Shown here: one piece after another, positions 34,845 to 47,040 of the stretch
Layout: the number at the start of each line of letters is the position of its first letter
How positions within the stretch are numbered: position 1 is the stretch's first letter
Assembly (NCBI GenBank): GCA_021234155.1
Contig: JAJEKV010000034.1
Span: forward strand, 8,538,028 to 8,602,027
DNA: 64,000 nucleotides
Reading direction: 5' to 3'
From: Isoetes taiwanensis
Taxonomy: Eukaryota; Streptophyta; Lycopodiopsida; Isoetales; Isoetaceae
Translations under genes and position numbers: made by a program
The notes under the pieces: generated by a model
The model's database searches: none
What the model was told of the DNA's origin: nothing
Seen by the model: the letters and a program-made list of their open reading frames with translations, nothing else

Positions 34845-37800
34845 ATGCCAATGAAGATAGTATCTTGGAATTTGAGAGGTATTAAGGGTCCCCTAAAGAG
34901 GAAAAGGGCTCTAATTGCTCTTAGGGAGATCAAAGCAGACATAATTTTGCTACAGGAGCACAGGCTTCCAGCCTTCGAGGCCTCAAACCTGGGAAATTGG
35001 ATATTCCCTAATGGGGATTCCATATGGGCCCCAGCAGATGGCACTAGAGGTGGTATCTGTATTGCCTGGAACGGGCTCAAAAAATTAGGTTCCTTCTCCT
35101 GCCCTTCGAGCAGATGGCAAGTTGTCTTTTTGGAGGTGGAGAATGAACAAGTAGGCATTATTAATGTCTATGCTTCTACTTCCCCTAAAGAAAGAGAGGA
35201 GCAATGGAAAAGCATGTCGACCGGGCCGCATGGACGTAATATCAACAATTGGGTTTTAAGTGGTGACTTCAACAACACCCCTCATGGGAGCGTATATGTG
35301 CAAAAAGATCAATATGTCAAAAGGAGAAAGATCTCAGTGGGATAAACTTGTGCATAATTTTTTATATCATGCCCCTTCCTCTTCTAATGCATATTCTTGG
35401 AGCAACAAGAGGAAAGGATCTGATAGAGTATATTGCCTCCTAAATAGATATTACACCAACATATCTACTCTAGTAGGTTGGGATAATTTGACTATAAACA
35501 ATGATCAGAGTAATTCTATATCGATCATTATCCCCGTGATTTTGAACATGGGTATTCTACCTCGTAAAAGGTTTGTCGATACTCCTTTTAAGTTCAATAA
35601 CAGTTTGTTGAACAATAAAGCCTTTTGTGATGATTTCACAAGGTTCTATACTTCCTTGAAGGCTTTGAATGTAAGTGGATCAATGAAGGAATTCATAAGC
35701 AGAAGCAAGCAGGTCAAAAACTGGATCAAACAATGGGGCAAGGAATGGAGCAAAAAAATGAGGCAGGAAACCATGAGGCAAAAAATGAGGCAAAAATGAG
35801 CGTAAAAATGAGGTGTACCTGGAAATGAAAGATGTTAGGCAGAATCTTTTCCTGGATAAAGCTAATGTGCTATTGCAATAGAGAGAAGAAACTTTGGAAA
35901 GGAAGGTCAAGCTAATTGAAGAATATGAGGCAAAAAGTTTGGCAATCAAAAGCAGAAGTTTGTATATCAATCTTATGGATGATTGCAGCTCCAAGTTCTT
36001 CTTCAAAATTGCCAAAAGCAGGTTAATGAATAATGTGATAGTATCAGTGCAGGGTGACAGTCAAACAGGAGTTGTCCAAGCAGGAAGACATCCAGAATTT
36101 GTTTTACAATAAGTACAAAGAGCTTTTTGCTGCTAGGCACATTGATAACTGTCAAGTGTTGGAATTCTTTGATTATCTTGGTCCCAAGGATGAGCCTATT
36201 GAGGATGGACAACTTTTGGCTGTACCAATGGAGGCTGAGATTTTGAGAACCATAAAGAGTATGGCCCATGGGAAAAGTCTGGGGCCTGATGGATTGCCTC
36301 CTGAATTTTACGAACATTTTTGGGATATAATGGGTAAAGATCTCACCACATTTATCCAGGGTGCATGGCAGGCAGAAAAGTTGCACCCAACTATTAATGC
36401 TGGCTTAATTGCCTTGGTTCCAAAAGTAGACAAGCCTGCCATTTTTTCGGACTGGAGATCAATTTCATTGACCAATGTAACATATAAAATTTTGGCTAAA
36501 ATCTTTGCTAATAGACTTAAGAAAATTCTTCAGGAAAAGATTAGCGCTGTTCAATCAGGGTTTCTTCCAAGGAGAAGTATCCTTCATAATTTCATTGGGG
36601 CATATGAAGGTTTGCACTAAAACAAGATGGCTAATCAAGGATGTGTGCTCCAAAATTAGATTTTAAAAGGGCCTATGATACCATCGATTGGAATTTTCTT
36701 TATAAAGCCATGTCTCAGTTGGTATTTTCAAAGCCAGTGCTAAATAAGGTGGCAGGATTCAATGTTGCAGGGTGTTCAGCAGTTTTGGTTAATGGTTCCC
36801 TTCTCCCTTTTTTGAATGTAAAAGAGGAGTTAGGCAGGTCGTCCATTGGCCCCTTCCTTTCCTTATAGTAGCCGAGATGGTAACTGTGGTCATCATGAAA
36901 CCGCAACAAAATGATAAGATTAGCTGCCTCAAGCTTCGATGTATGAGTGAGTCCTTGTCAGTAATGCAATATGCAGATGATACATTTGTGTTTTTAAAAA
37001 AGCAAGGGGACTGCATTCAGAACTTTCTTGCTGCCATGGATATGTTTGGGAAAGTGTCAGGGGTTATGTTGAACAGAGATAAATGTGCAATTATTTCTGA
37101 TAGCTCAGAAGACTATATTGAAGGGATTAAAGTTTGTGGTCACCAATCTGCCACTAAACTGATGGGTTTGCCCTTGGCCCTAAATATGAGTCTACATGGC
37201 TTATGGGAACCTATAGTTACCAAAATAAAGAAACAGATGTATCCCAAAACACTCTCTTTGGCTGGGAGGGTAGAGATAATCAATAGTGTTATTATTGCTA
37301 GTTCTCACGCTTTTCATCAAATAATTGCGATAAGAAATCCTATCGAACCGGGGAAGTTATTATGAAGGAACTCATTTGGCAGGGTTCACATATGGTAGGT
37401 TGGCAACACTTAACCCTCCAAGGAAAAGAGGAGGATTGGGGTGTAAAGATCTGTTTCTCCAGGCACAGGTCTTGGCAGCAAAATTGGTATGGAGATCTTT
37501 AGTCTCTCCATCAAAGTCTCCAGCCCTTCTCCTAACAAAGTTCTGGATTGGGAAAACTTCCTTAGTGGGTAGTCCATCTACTCCTCATCATCTACCAAAC
37601 TCGGCATTCTACCAGCTCAACCCATGCCCAGGAACATCTACTATCATGAGAAGAATTATACAAGCATGGAACAGAGTGTCTGTTTGCTTCAAGGCTTATC
37701 CAATAGAAAATGTTTCAGATGACTTTAATTTCTTTTGGCATCAGGGGTTGACAGATGAAGATGATGGATGTTTGGCTCAAAACATCCGGGAGGAGTAAAA

Positions 37801-38560
37801 GAATGGAAGTTTAAAGGGTTATGCACAGTAGGCAGCATGGTGAATGGTGAAGGTTGGAGGACATGGCAGGAAATTTCCAGTGTGGTGCAAGATTCCATAT
37901 GTAACAGGAACATTTATAAAGCTTTAACTCAACATAACAAGGGAACAGGTGATGAGTTAAAAGATCACAATTAGGCCCTTGATGACAAAGGTTACAGTGT
38001 AGCCAGAATTTACTCCATCCTGCTGAAGGCCCAAAGGACAAAAATCTCCAATCAGTGGGGATGTTCTGAATATGAAGCCATCCGTGTCATCGGGAAAGGA
38101 TGGAAGCTGCAGTGTGCAAAGAAAACCATTCTCTTTAGATGGCTTCTCCTGAACAAAAGCCTTAAATCCAATGCCTATCGAGCCAAGTACAATAACCAGA
38201 TCTCGGATAGATGTCCATTTGGCTGTGGTCAGGCCGAGTCTTCAACTCATATCTTTATTTGCCCTTGGCTAACTCCTTTCTGGAATTGGATAAGTACCTA
38301 CATAGGCTTCACGCCAGCTACTGAGTCTGATGTATTTGATTTTCTTGCATATGGTTCTTCCTTTCTGGGCACAATCAGGACACTCTGTTTGTGGGCAATT
38401 TAGAAACGCAAGAATGGTGTGGCCATCAATCATTCCCCTCCAGACTTGAATTCCCTCAAAGCAACCCTTCAATTAGAGCTGGTTGATACGGCCATGGCTC
38501 ACAGACTGATTAGGGGATCCAATTATGATAAAAACTGGGACTCATTGGGCTCCTTTCGGG
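34845..38560 (+). pseudogene. LINE ORF2 (AP endonuclease, reverse transcriptase, zf-RVT), broken
   Basis: Starts at ATG 34845. The endonuclease has 'KIVSWNLRGIKG' (34855), 'ILLQEHRLP' (34945) and 'WVLSGDFNNTPHG' (35248). RT has 'MAHGKSLGPDGLPPEFYEHF' (36260-36320), 'FSDWRSISLTNVTYKILAKI' (36445-36505), 'SAVQSGFLPRRSI' (36545) and the catalytic 'MQYADDTFVF' (36966-36995). Near the C-terminus, 'TILFRWLLLNKSLKSNAYRA' (38128-38185) and 'CPFGCGQAESSTHIFICPW' (38212-38270) form zf-RVT. The enzyme nicks DNA and copies RNA by target-primed reverse transcription. At least five frameshifts or stops (e.g. about 35345, 35800, 36620, 36866, 37365) inactivate it. The YADD motif itself is intact. Confidence 0.88.
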
Positions 38561-39232
38561 GTTTTTTTTTTTTCATTCTTTTCATCTTATCTTAACAGTC
38601 TTTCTGATGTTGCTGACAGATTAGTTGATCAAGAAGCATCTTGAAGGTGGGCATGTAAGGGAAGTTTCGGAAGGTACGAAGCCTCTTTCAGGAGGTCCTC
38701 GAAGCCGGTCCTCGAAGCCCTTCTTTGGGTAAAAACAGAAATTATTGGGGTCAGAACTCTGAGAAGAGTTTGGAGGATGAAGACATTTGGCAGTTCAAGC
38801 ATGAGCTCAAGCAATATTTCGAGGAGAAGCTCGGCGTATGTGAGGCGGCACGGGTCTAATGGATTCTCCATATTTTGGATGCTTCTTCATACGGGCCGGC
38901 TGAACTAGATTACCTACTTTTCAATCATACAAAGCAAGCTTATGCTATTATAACTCTGGATGGAGTTATAGATGAATGAGACAGCAACAACAGAGTTTTC
39001 TAAAGGATACTATTGCTCAATGAATTGCCTATAACTATATTTACAGTTTTATCCTCTTTAAGTATTTAAAAGTGCTTCAACTTAGTTAATATTTCCTCCT
39101 TGGGAGAGTTAGGCCAATTTTTTACTAAGTCATGGCCTGTACAATAGAGTCTCTCTCTGTTCTTTTGTATTACTATGTATCGCATGTAATATAATACCAC
39201 TGCCGTTTCTACAAAAAAAGAAAAAGAAAAAC

Positions 39233-39493
39233 AATATCTGGTTGTTTGACAAAATTCACGTAGATTCATAAACAGTTGCTATATGATATTTCATTTTTTA
39301 AGCTTGTCTTCTATTGAAGGTATTTTGCCCTTAGAGATCTGATGTACTTCAGAAAAGATCTATAAGCACAAAATTCACTTCTTTGTTCATAAAGACAAGA
39401 TTCATTGGAGGTTTGATGGAGTCTATTAACGGCGTTGTAAGCCTTTCCCAAATTTGAATTTTAGTTGGTACCCGAGCTTGCGAGTATGGGCAA
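39233..39493. other. Flank between LINE tail and copia LTR
   Basis: Short unrecognised sequence. Its continuation after the copia insertion is at 45037, since the GGCAA target site is duplicated at 39489-39493 and 45032-45036. Confidence 0.6.
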
Positions 39494-40165
39494 TGAAGTA
39501 TGTTGTCATGTAATAATTTCAAATAAGTTCTACAGAGGTTAGACCATGTTAATTATCTGATTGTATGTTTACATGGTGAACTAGGTTTGCTAAGGTTATT
39601 GAGAAAGCACAAAATAAAAAGTTCAATGGTTTGGGGCAACGGAAAAACCCTGAGCCCGTGGAATATTAGCTCGATCGAGTTTTCTCAGTTTAGAAACTCA
39701 ATCCACTGCGAAACCGATGGATCGTGGCTTTAAAACAAGAAACAAAGATGTAAATCATGACACCAAGCAAGCAGAGCTAAGGATCGACGAGTTTAGGGTC
39801 GAATCCGGTCGGGTCAACTATGCGACAGTAACTGGGTCAATCCCAGATCTATAGTAAACCTGCTACAGTAAATTCAACGGTTTTATTATGATTTACTAGC
39901 TTGTTATTCTATAAACAAAGACTTGAATAGCTTAACTTAGTTATTCAACTACTTGGTGTTGATTTGATTCTAGCCTTATGTTCCTAGTATGTTTATACAA
40001 GGCAATCATAGTTGAAGGTTCTTGGATTAGTGACCAAATTGTGGCTCCATAAACCTAGACTGTGCATTGAGAAAATGAATACAAGTGTCAATTAAGGTTG
40101 TTAGCAAATTTGGTGGAACAATTTGTATTGAAAAGTTTTTGACAAATTGAAATATAAACACAACA
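39494..40165 (+). repeat. 5' LTR of copia element (672 bp)
   Basis: Compared with the 3' LTR it lacks about 41 bp after 'ctacagagg' (near 39540) but holds about 190 bp (roughly 39735-39925, from 'acaaagatgtaaatc' to 'gaatagcttaacttag') that the 3' copy lacks. Confidence 0.95.
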
Positions 40166-40166
40166 T

Positions 40167-40179
40167 TGGTATCAGAGCC
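40167..40179 (+). other. Primer-binding site of copia element
   Basis: TGGTATCAGAGCC, the canonical methionine-initiator tRNA type PBS, one base after the LTR end. Confidence 0.92.
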
Positions 40180-40191
40180 AAGTTGTTCAAG

Positions 40192-41143
40192 ATGTCAACC
40201 AGGTTTGGTGCCAATTTGCTAGCAACTATTGAAATGTTTAAAGGTGATACAGGTTTTCAAATTTGGAAAGAAGGAATCAAGTCAGTTCTGGAGTTTGAGA
40301 ATCTCTGGGCCTCGATTGATGGCGCATTTTGCCATGGTTACTTCGCAATTCCTATTGTGGTCCGGTGATCAGAGGTACTAATCCAGGAGGTGGTCCAACT
40401 TTGAGTGCAAGTGCAAGCTCAGGTGTTGTGTCCACTGTAGCTGGTGGAAGCAGTCCTACAGTACAAACAGATGCCACACAAATAATGGAGGCTCAAGCCA
40501 TTATCATGAGCAAGGTAGGAATTGTTTTGAAGTTAAAACTGAGAGGTAAGCAACCTAAAGAAATGTGGGAATATTTGATTAAGCATTTTGAAGTTAAAAG
40601 TTCATCTCAGAAAGATGTCTTGGAAAAGCAACTTAGAAGGCTTAAGTTGTTTGAGAAAGATAATATAACTGAGTTCTTGGAGAAGTTTGATTCTATAGTT
40701 GCAGATTTGGAGGGTGCAGGTACTATTATAAATGATCAAAATCAAATTTTGTACTTGGCCAAGTCAGTATCCCATAATACTCATTTAGCTACATTATTTA
40801 GAAATGTGGCTACTAGCAAAGACCATGCTGTGAGAATGATTCAAACAGAGTTTGAGCAAACTCGAAGAGGGTTTGATGATGAAGAACAATCACCAGAAGT
40901 ATTGTATAGTGGAAAAGTCAAAAGAGGTGGAAGTAGCTCAGGTATGAGTAAAGATAAAATAGGGCCATGTTTTAAATGTAACCAGTACGGCCATTTGAAA
41001 GCAAATTGCACATTTGAAGGCAAAGTATTTAAGTGTTTTAACTGTGATGGCAAAGGACATCTAGCTTCAAAGTGTCCAAGTCCCAAGTCTTCAACTGGAA
41101 GAGGCAGAGGTCGTGCTCGAAGTGGAGGCAGAGGAAGAGGATG
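40192..41143 (+). pseudogene. Copia gag with two CCHC zinc knuckles
   Basis: It opens at 'MSTRFGANLLATIEMFKGD' (40192), with 'FQIWKEGIKSVLEF' typical of the copia gag N-terminus. A frame change near 40365 leads to the main capsid segment, including 'KQPKEMWEYLIKHFEVKSSS' (40550-40610). Two knuckles follow: 'CFKCNQYGHLKANC' (40968) and 'CFNCDGKGHLASKC' (41034), then an RGR-rich tail and a stop at 41144. The protein packages element RNA into particles. It is broken by one early frameshift plus the stop before protease. Confidence 0.85.
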
Positions 41144-41156
41144 ATTTCAATCAAGT

Positions 41157-41822
41157 GTGAATCTGGTCAAAGAAGAAAATATAATTGAAGGAAGCAGTGA
41201 AGATGAATTACTTGAGGTACAATGTAATCATGTCTCAAATAATATCCTTGCTTCAACATCTATGCATGACAACTTTTGTGTGATAGATTCAGGAGCAGAA
41301 AAAAGTGTAGTCTTCAAGTCAAGTCTGCTAAAGGATTGTGTAAAGAGATATGGACATATATAGTTAGGAGATGGTGGAGTTCAGCAAATTAAAGATGCTG
41401 GTATTTTAGAAATCTTTGATTTGAATGGAAAACCTGTAAAACTCAGAGATGTGCTGTGTGTACCTAGTCTAGTAAGAAATTTGATTTCAGTATGCCAACT
41501 TGTTGATCTTGGATACAAGGTGGTGTTTGAGAAACTGGAATATAATATATTTCTTGATAATGAAATCAAATTTGTTGGCAGACGTGTTGGAAATTTGTTT
41601 GGATTTCATTACAATCATATTCCTTGTCTTAATTCTGTTGAATGTACATCCAAACAAATTTGGCATACCAGACTTGGTCATACAAACTTCAGAAATCTTG
41701 ACATATTGGAAAAGAGAGGCTTGATTTCTACAACTCCAAGAGTATTTGTGCTGGTTGTATGCTTGGGAAGCAAGTCAGACAAACATTTAAGAAATCAACT
41801 CACATGTCAAAAAGGGTCTTAG
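41157..41822 (+). pseudogene. Copia aspartic protease and GAG-pre-integrase segment
   Basis: The active site 'CVIDSGAEKSVVF' lies at 41277-41316 (D-S-G-A). A stop at about 41363 interrupts it. The frame resumes at about 41420 with 'LRDVLCVPSLVRNLISV' and 'QIWHTRLGHTNFRNLDIL' (41658-41710), the pre-integrase H..H motif. A frameshift near 41725 moves the frame into the integrase. Confidence 0.82.
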
Positions 41823-42628
41823 ATTTAATCCATACAGACTTGTGTGGACCTATAAATGTGACTAGTATATCTGGATACAAGTATTTTATGACATTTATAG
41901 ACGATTTCAGCAGAAGAACTAGCTGTTATCTATTGAAGTCAAAAGATCAAGCATTAGATGCACTTAAAATATTTGTTGCTGAAGTTGAGTTAGAAACTGG
42001 AGTTAAGATCAAACGTATTAGATCTGACAGAGGTGGTGAATATCTATCAGATGAATTTAAGTGGTATTGTGCATCTAAGGGTATTAAAAGGCAACTTACA
42101 TGTAGATATTCTCCACAACAGAATGGAGTGGCTGAGAGGAAAAATAGGACATTATTGAATGCAGTTAGGTCCATGTTAAAATACTCAGGGTTGCCTAATT
42201 TTTTGTGGGAGGAGGCAGTGAAAACAGCTGTGTTCATTCAGAACAGGTTACCTTCTGTAAGCATTAATGGAGCCATACCTGAAATGCTATGGTCTGGTAA
42301 ATCTCCATCATTTGACAAGTTTAAAACTTATGGTTGTTTAGCTTTTGCTCAGGTTCCAGAAGAATTAAGGAAGAAGCTTGATGATCAATCCTATATCTGC
42401 TATCTGGTAGGTTATGATGCAAACTCAAAAGGATATAGATTATATAATCTAGCACAAAGGAAAGTTATTGTTAGTAGAGATGTGGTATTTTCTAAAAAAT
42501 GGTTTTATAAAACTATTCCTAAAGTAAATACATCAGAAGACATAGAAGGTCTGCATAATCAAGAAAGAGTTATTAGTCTACATGAGGAACTAGAGAAACA
42601 AGAGGAAAAAAATGTTGCAAATGGCTAG
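41759..42628 (+). pseudogene. Copia integrase (289-codon open segment)
   Basis: The zinc-region tail is followed by the DDE core: 'LIHTDLCGPINV' (41826, first Asp), 'IRSDRGGEYLS' (42020, second Asp) and 'PQQNGVAERKNR' (42115, Glu), spaced as in copia integrases. Downstream are 'FKTYGCLAFAQVP' and 'YLVGYDANSKGYRLYN' (42400-42450). This is the longest undamaged copia domain in the window. A stop at 42626 separates it from RT. Confidence 0.9.
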
Positions 42629-42709
42629 ACTAATGTTGCAGATATTAGTGATGATGAGAGTGAGGTAGACCTTAGCTTTGCACATCAAGAATTAAAGGAA
42701 CCAGCAAAT

Positions 42710-44503
42710 GTGACTGAGTTAGCACAAGAAAGGCCTATAGAAGAAGCTCAACATACACAAGGGGAATTAGTGGAAAAACCAAAAAGGAAAAAAAGGAAAA
42801 CAGAAGCTCAGATATTAAAAGATGAAAATAAGGATACTGCCTTACATGGAAGGGATGTTCATGGCAAAAGTAAAAGGTTATTACCAGTTGAGGGGGAAAT
42901 AAACACAGTATTTGACATTCTGGTCTTAGAAAATGAAGAGGTTCCAAAAAGCTACAATAAGGCTATAAATGGTAATAATAAAGGTGATTGGAGAAAGGCT
43001 ATGGAAGATGAGATGAATTCATTTCATAGAACAGATACTTATACACTGGTTGATAGACCTGAGCACAAAAATGTTATAGGAATCAAATGGATATACAGAA
43101 TTAAACCTGGAGCTGATGGAAAATAAAAAAAATACAAAGCCAGACTGGGTGCTTAAGGATTCACTCAAAAACAAGGTCAAGATTTTGATGGAACATTTTC
43201 TTCTTTGGTAAAAATTAATAGTCTTAGAATGTTGTTAGCTATTGCAAATTCTCAAGACTTAGAGATCCATCATATGGATGTAAGCACAACATTTTTGAAT
43301 GCTAAATTGGAAGAAGAGATTTATTTAAAACAGGCTCCAGGATTTGAAAAAGATACAAATAAAGTTTGGAAGTTGAATCGAGCTGTTTATGGGTTAAAAC
43401 AAGCTCCTAGGGAATCATACAAATGCGTGGATGGATATTTGCTTGAACAAGGATTTGAGAAGCTTCTATCTGATGGTAATCTGTACAAATTTAGAAGTGG
43501 AGATGAATGGTGTATAATTGCTCTATATGTAGATGATAATATAATGGTGGCTAAAGGAAAAAATATCTTAATACATTGCAAAAATATTTTGAGCAAAAGG
43601 TTTCAAATGACTGACTTAGGTGAACTGAAGAGATTTCTTGGAATTGAAGTCTACATGGACAGGACAAATAAGACTCTGCTCTTAAGTCAACAATCACATA
43701 TTATTAATATGTTGAAAACTTTCCAAACGGAGGATTGCAATGTTGCAGACACTCCATTGGTACCTGGACACAGAATCTCAGAAGACATGTGTCCTAAGTC
43801 TGCTCAAGAGGTAAAGCAAATGAAAAAAAACTCCATACAGGTCTTTAATTGGTTGTCATATGTTGCAAATTGTACAAGACCAGACATATCATTTGATGTG
43901 AATTTATTGAGCAGGTATAATAACAATCCAGGTGTAGCTTATTGGATTGCTGCTAAAAGAGTATTAAGATATTTAAAAGGCTCTTTGGAAGTTGGTGTCA
44001 TGTACAATCCAGCTAAACTTGAGTTAAAGGCATACTGTGACTCAGATTGGGGGGGAGATTTAGATCAAAGAAAATCTACCTCGGGCTTATTTAATCATTC
44101 TAGGTGGAGCTCCAGTAGTTGGAAGTGCAAAAAATAGTCTAGCATAGCTCTGTCACGTGTAGAGGCTGAATATAATGCAGCATCCCTAGTGGCAAAAGAG
44201 TTGGTTTGAGAATGAAGGCTGCTAGCAGAATTGGGAACTAAGCAGGAAAATCCAACAATTATCTATTGTGATAATACAAGTTGTATAGCCATGTCCAAAA
44301 ATCCTGTTCTTCATGAAAGAACAAAGCACATTGAAATGGAGGTTCACTTTCTAAGAGATATGGTGAAGAAAAACTTGTTTTCAATGATATATGTTAAAAT
44401 CGATCATCAGTTAGCTGATATTCTCACTAAAGCACTTTCAGTTAGCAGATTTCTACAGCTTAGAAGTTTAATACAGTATAACAGTGATCTGGTTATTACA
44501 TGA
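42710..44503 (+). pseudogene. Copia reverse transcriptase and RNase H, with stops
   Basis: RT begins with 'WRKAMEDEMNSF' (42990) and 'NVIGIKWIYRIKPGADGK' (43070), then a stop at 43126. It resumes with 'HHMDVSTTFLNAKLEEEIYL' (43268), 'VYGLKQAPRESY' (43385) and the catalytic 'ALYVDDNIMVA' (43522). RNase H includes 'YCDSDWGGDLDQRKSTSG' (44033), 'ALSRVEAEYNAAS' (44147), 'YCDNTSCIAMSKNPVLHERT' (44263) and 'LADILTKALS' (44412). Stops at about 44137 and 44207 break it. The YVDD motif is intact. Confidence 0.9.
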
Positions 44504-44511
44504 AGGGGGAA

Positions 44512-45031
44512 TGAAGTATGTTGTCATGTAATAATTTCAAATAAGTTCTACAGAGGTTGTTAGATCAACTTATGGTGCACAATAGCAGGGCCAAGAGCTA
44601 GACCATGTTAATTATCTGATTGTATGTTTACATGGTGAACTAGGTTTGCTAAGGTTATTGAGAAAGCACAAAATAAAAAGTTCAATGGTTGGGGGGGGGA
44701 GGGGCACGGAAAAAACCCTGAGCCTATGGGATATTAGCTCGATCGAGTTTTCTCAGTATAGAAACTCAATCCACTGCGAAACCGACGGATCATGTCTTTA
44801 AAACAAGAAACAAGACTTAGTTATTCAACTACTTGGTGTTGATTTGATTCTAGCCTTGTGTTCCTAGTATGTTTTTACAAGGCAATCATAGTTGAAGGTT
44901 CTTGTATTAGTGACCAAATTGTGGCTCCATAAACCTAGACTATGCATTGAGAAAATGAATACAAGTGTCAATTAAGGTTGTTAGCAATTTGTATTGAAAA
45001 GTTTTTGACAAATTGAAATATAAACACAACA
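44512..45031 (+). repeat. 3' LTR of copia element (520 bp)
   Basis: It directly follows the 'gaaggggga' PPT. It holds the 41-bp block missing from the 5' LTR, contains a run of eight or more G's near 44690, and lacks about 190 bp present in the 5' copy. Confidence 0.95.
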
Positions 45032-45036
45032 GGCAA

Positions 45037-46000
45037 AAAGCCCCAAGAACCTTAACCGAACCTCAAGTTCGAGCAACCAAACCCGATAAACATCATTATT
45101 ACTTGTCATTTTACTCATTAACTTATTCTCCCCTCCCTCCACCTTCCCACTGAACTGAAGCTTTAGGCAGTATTTCGAGTGGGACACCACAAGAATGCCT
45201 CAACTGGAGGCCAAAGCTTTGAAGGGTATTATGAATTTGGCATTGATATCAATCCTCCCCAAGCTCGGAGGAAAGGTTTATTTTTCCTTCGTATTTTGGC
45301 GAAGAATTGCATTAACTTTGGTCGTCGGGCTGCGGAGCTCGAAAAACGATCAACGACTGTGAAATTTTCGATCTATGGTAGAGATAACAGTTTTGTTAAT
45401 TTCTGGCAATGTGAATGAGTTAATTTCTTCTTGAATAACAAAAATGAAAGGTTAATTCTGAGTGGAGGCCCAAGAACTGCTTGCCCTAAAAAAATCAATA
45501 TAACCGGAAGGAACAGGTTGATGAGAATGCTCTTCGACTTTTTAATGCAATGAATATTGATCTCTGGGTGCGTGGGAAATGTATCCTATTGATCCGATCA
45601 CCAGAAGACTTCCTCAATTTCATTCTGCATCGGGACTTATTCACTTTGTCTGTAAGGGTAATGAAGGTCTGCTTGGATATTGTAATAATATTTCTAGTCA
45701 TTCTGATGTCCATTTGAGAACAATGTACAATGAATTGTGTAGAGTGCATTGCAGTATGGTAGCACACTAAGCAGAAAGAGCCATTATTGCATGAGAGGAA
45801 TTTATGTCCTCCAGTGGAGGGTGCCAACAAGTATAGCAGTCAAGAATGAAGTTTATTAGCTGCCTTGCAAGCTCCGTGGTTGGATTGTGGCACCACTGAT
45901 GCTCCCAAAAGTTGCTAATAACCATCCAAAGTGCACATATTTCTTCTGTTGCATGCTTGTAGGGAGTCCGAATCAACCCAACGAGGATGTTCTTGAATAC
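45037..46000. other. Unrecognised sequence with short exon-like frames
   Basis: A plus-strand frame from 45179 to 45418 (79 codons, with 'RRKGLFFLRILAKNCINFGR') and another at 45579-45770 have no recognisable domain. They may be remnants of a gene cut by the copia insertion, because the DNA is continuous with 39233-39493. I see no intact structure. Confidence 0.3.
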
Positions 46001-46014
46001 TCAGCATTTGCAAA

Positions 46015-46150
46015 AGAAACTAGTTGACAAGGAGCATACAGACAAGGAGCAGACAAGGGGGAGACAAGGAGGATGCAGACAAGGAGCAGACAAAGGACAT
46101 GCAGACAAGGAGCAAGGCCGAGAAGAGAAAGAAAGGGAAAGAGACAAAGA
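46015..46150 (+). repeat. Purine-rich minisatellite
   Basis: Irregular repeats of 'gacaaggagca' and 'gacaagg' separated by 'tgcagacaaggagcagacaa' variants, then a GA-rich tail. It keeps one frame open (K/E/D/R-rich), but that is a consequence of the repeat. Confidence 0.75.
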
Positions 46151-46185
46151 CCATGAAAACAGAAATGTCCATTTAAAGAGAAATT

Positions 46186-46330
46186 ATGTATATACTATGT
46201 AAATACACTATACATATATTGTGTATATTATGTATGTGTAAAAAAACACTGTATATATTATGTATATACCATGTCATTATGTATATGCTATGTGTATTTG
46301 TACATTTACTCGTATATATAACCAATAATG
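46186..46330. repeat. AT-rich 'tatgtatat' tandem array
   Basis: Repeated 'tatgtatatac/tatgtatatt' words, about 140 bp, directly after the minisatellite. Confidence 0.75.
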
Positions 46331-46900
46331 CTGCTACAATGCACATCAATAATTTTGATGGGTAAAATAAGTACAGCTTCATTTGATGCAGAAGGCATCC
46401 ATTGCTATGTCTCAAAATGTTCTCCTTTCGAGAGATCTACCTCATCTCCTTGTTCTGAACACATATACTCCATTACTTGCTCTATGGTATTTAACGATCT
46501 TTATAGATGCAATCAAAGAGGTGTCCTCCTTGATTCCTGGCTGGACAGGATAGCTATAAGCTCGAATGGTGATGAGTTGCTTGATTTATGTATGTTATAA
46601 CTCTTATATGAGTTATACATCATATTACTAGTATATTTTTGACATCCACTAGTTATAAAAATGTAATCACATTACAAGTGATATATAAGATATAATAATA
46701 GTGAGAATTCTACAAAGACGTAATCATATTACAAGTAATTCATCTCTCTACCATATATTTTCAATTTGCATAGCTCTCAGCAACTTGCCATGCTTATAGA
46801 TTCTGAATCAAAATAGAAAAACATTCTCCTCTCATATTCTAACCTAGTGGCAGTATGCCAAGGTCCGAAATAGGAACTCCCTATACATTGTATGAGAAAC

Positions 46901-47040
46901 TTTCGCACAATAGCCACGGTGCAAAATTGGCCACCCCATAAATTATGGAACATTTCTTTCACACCGTGGCCACAATATGAAATAAGCCACCTCCGCAATT
47001 TAAGGAACACTCAATTTCGCATCATGGCCATGGTGTGGTT
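46901..47040. repeat. Palindrome cluster I (three roughly 26-bp palindromes)
   Basis: Copies at 46901-46926, 46957-46982 and 47015-47040 are variants of a 26-bp self-complementary word with core CGCACCGTGGCCACGGTGCG flanked by TTT and AAA. Spacing is 56-58 bp, so palindrome plus spacer forms a loose tandem unit. Each copy has two to six changes from the consensus. Confidence 0.75.

Larger units (their letters stand above)
33090..39232 (+). mobile_element. Near full-length L1-type LINE, inactive
   Basis: An ORF1-like region with DUF4283 and a CCHC-type knuckle is followed by ORF2 with AP endonuclease, RT and zf-RVT in the standard order. The sequence closes at about 39211-39232 with an A-rich tail ('acaaaaaaagaaaaagaaaaa') just after 'taatataataccactgccg', a typical plant LINE 3' end. 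The 5' boundary is an estimate: gypsy similarity stops near 33085. No convincing TSD was found. Stops and frameshifts occur in both ORFs. Confidence 0.85.
39494..45031 (+). mobile_element. Ty1/copia LTR retrotransposon, complete but decayed
   Basis: LTRs at 39494-40165 and 44512-45031 begin TGAAGTATGTTG and end AAACACAACA. PBS TGGTATCAGAGCC lies at 40167, one base after the 5' LTR. The PPT 'gaaggggga' precedes the 3' LTR. The perfect 5-bp TSD is GGCAA (39489-39493, 45032-45036). Gene order gag, protease, integrase, RT, RNase H is that of copia. Point stops and a few frameshifts disrupt the polyprotein, but every domain is recognisable. Confidence 0.96.

Noticed and set aside
46015-46202. K/E/D/R-rich protein
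   Set aside because: The frame is simply a translation of the 'gacaagg' minisatellite.
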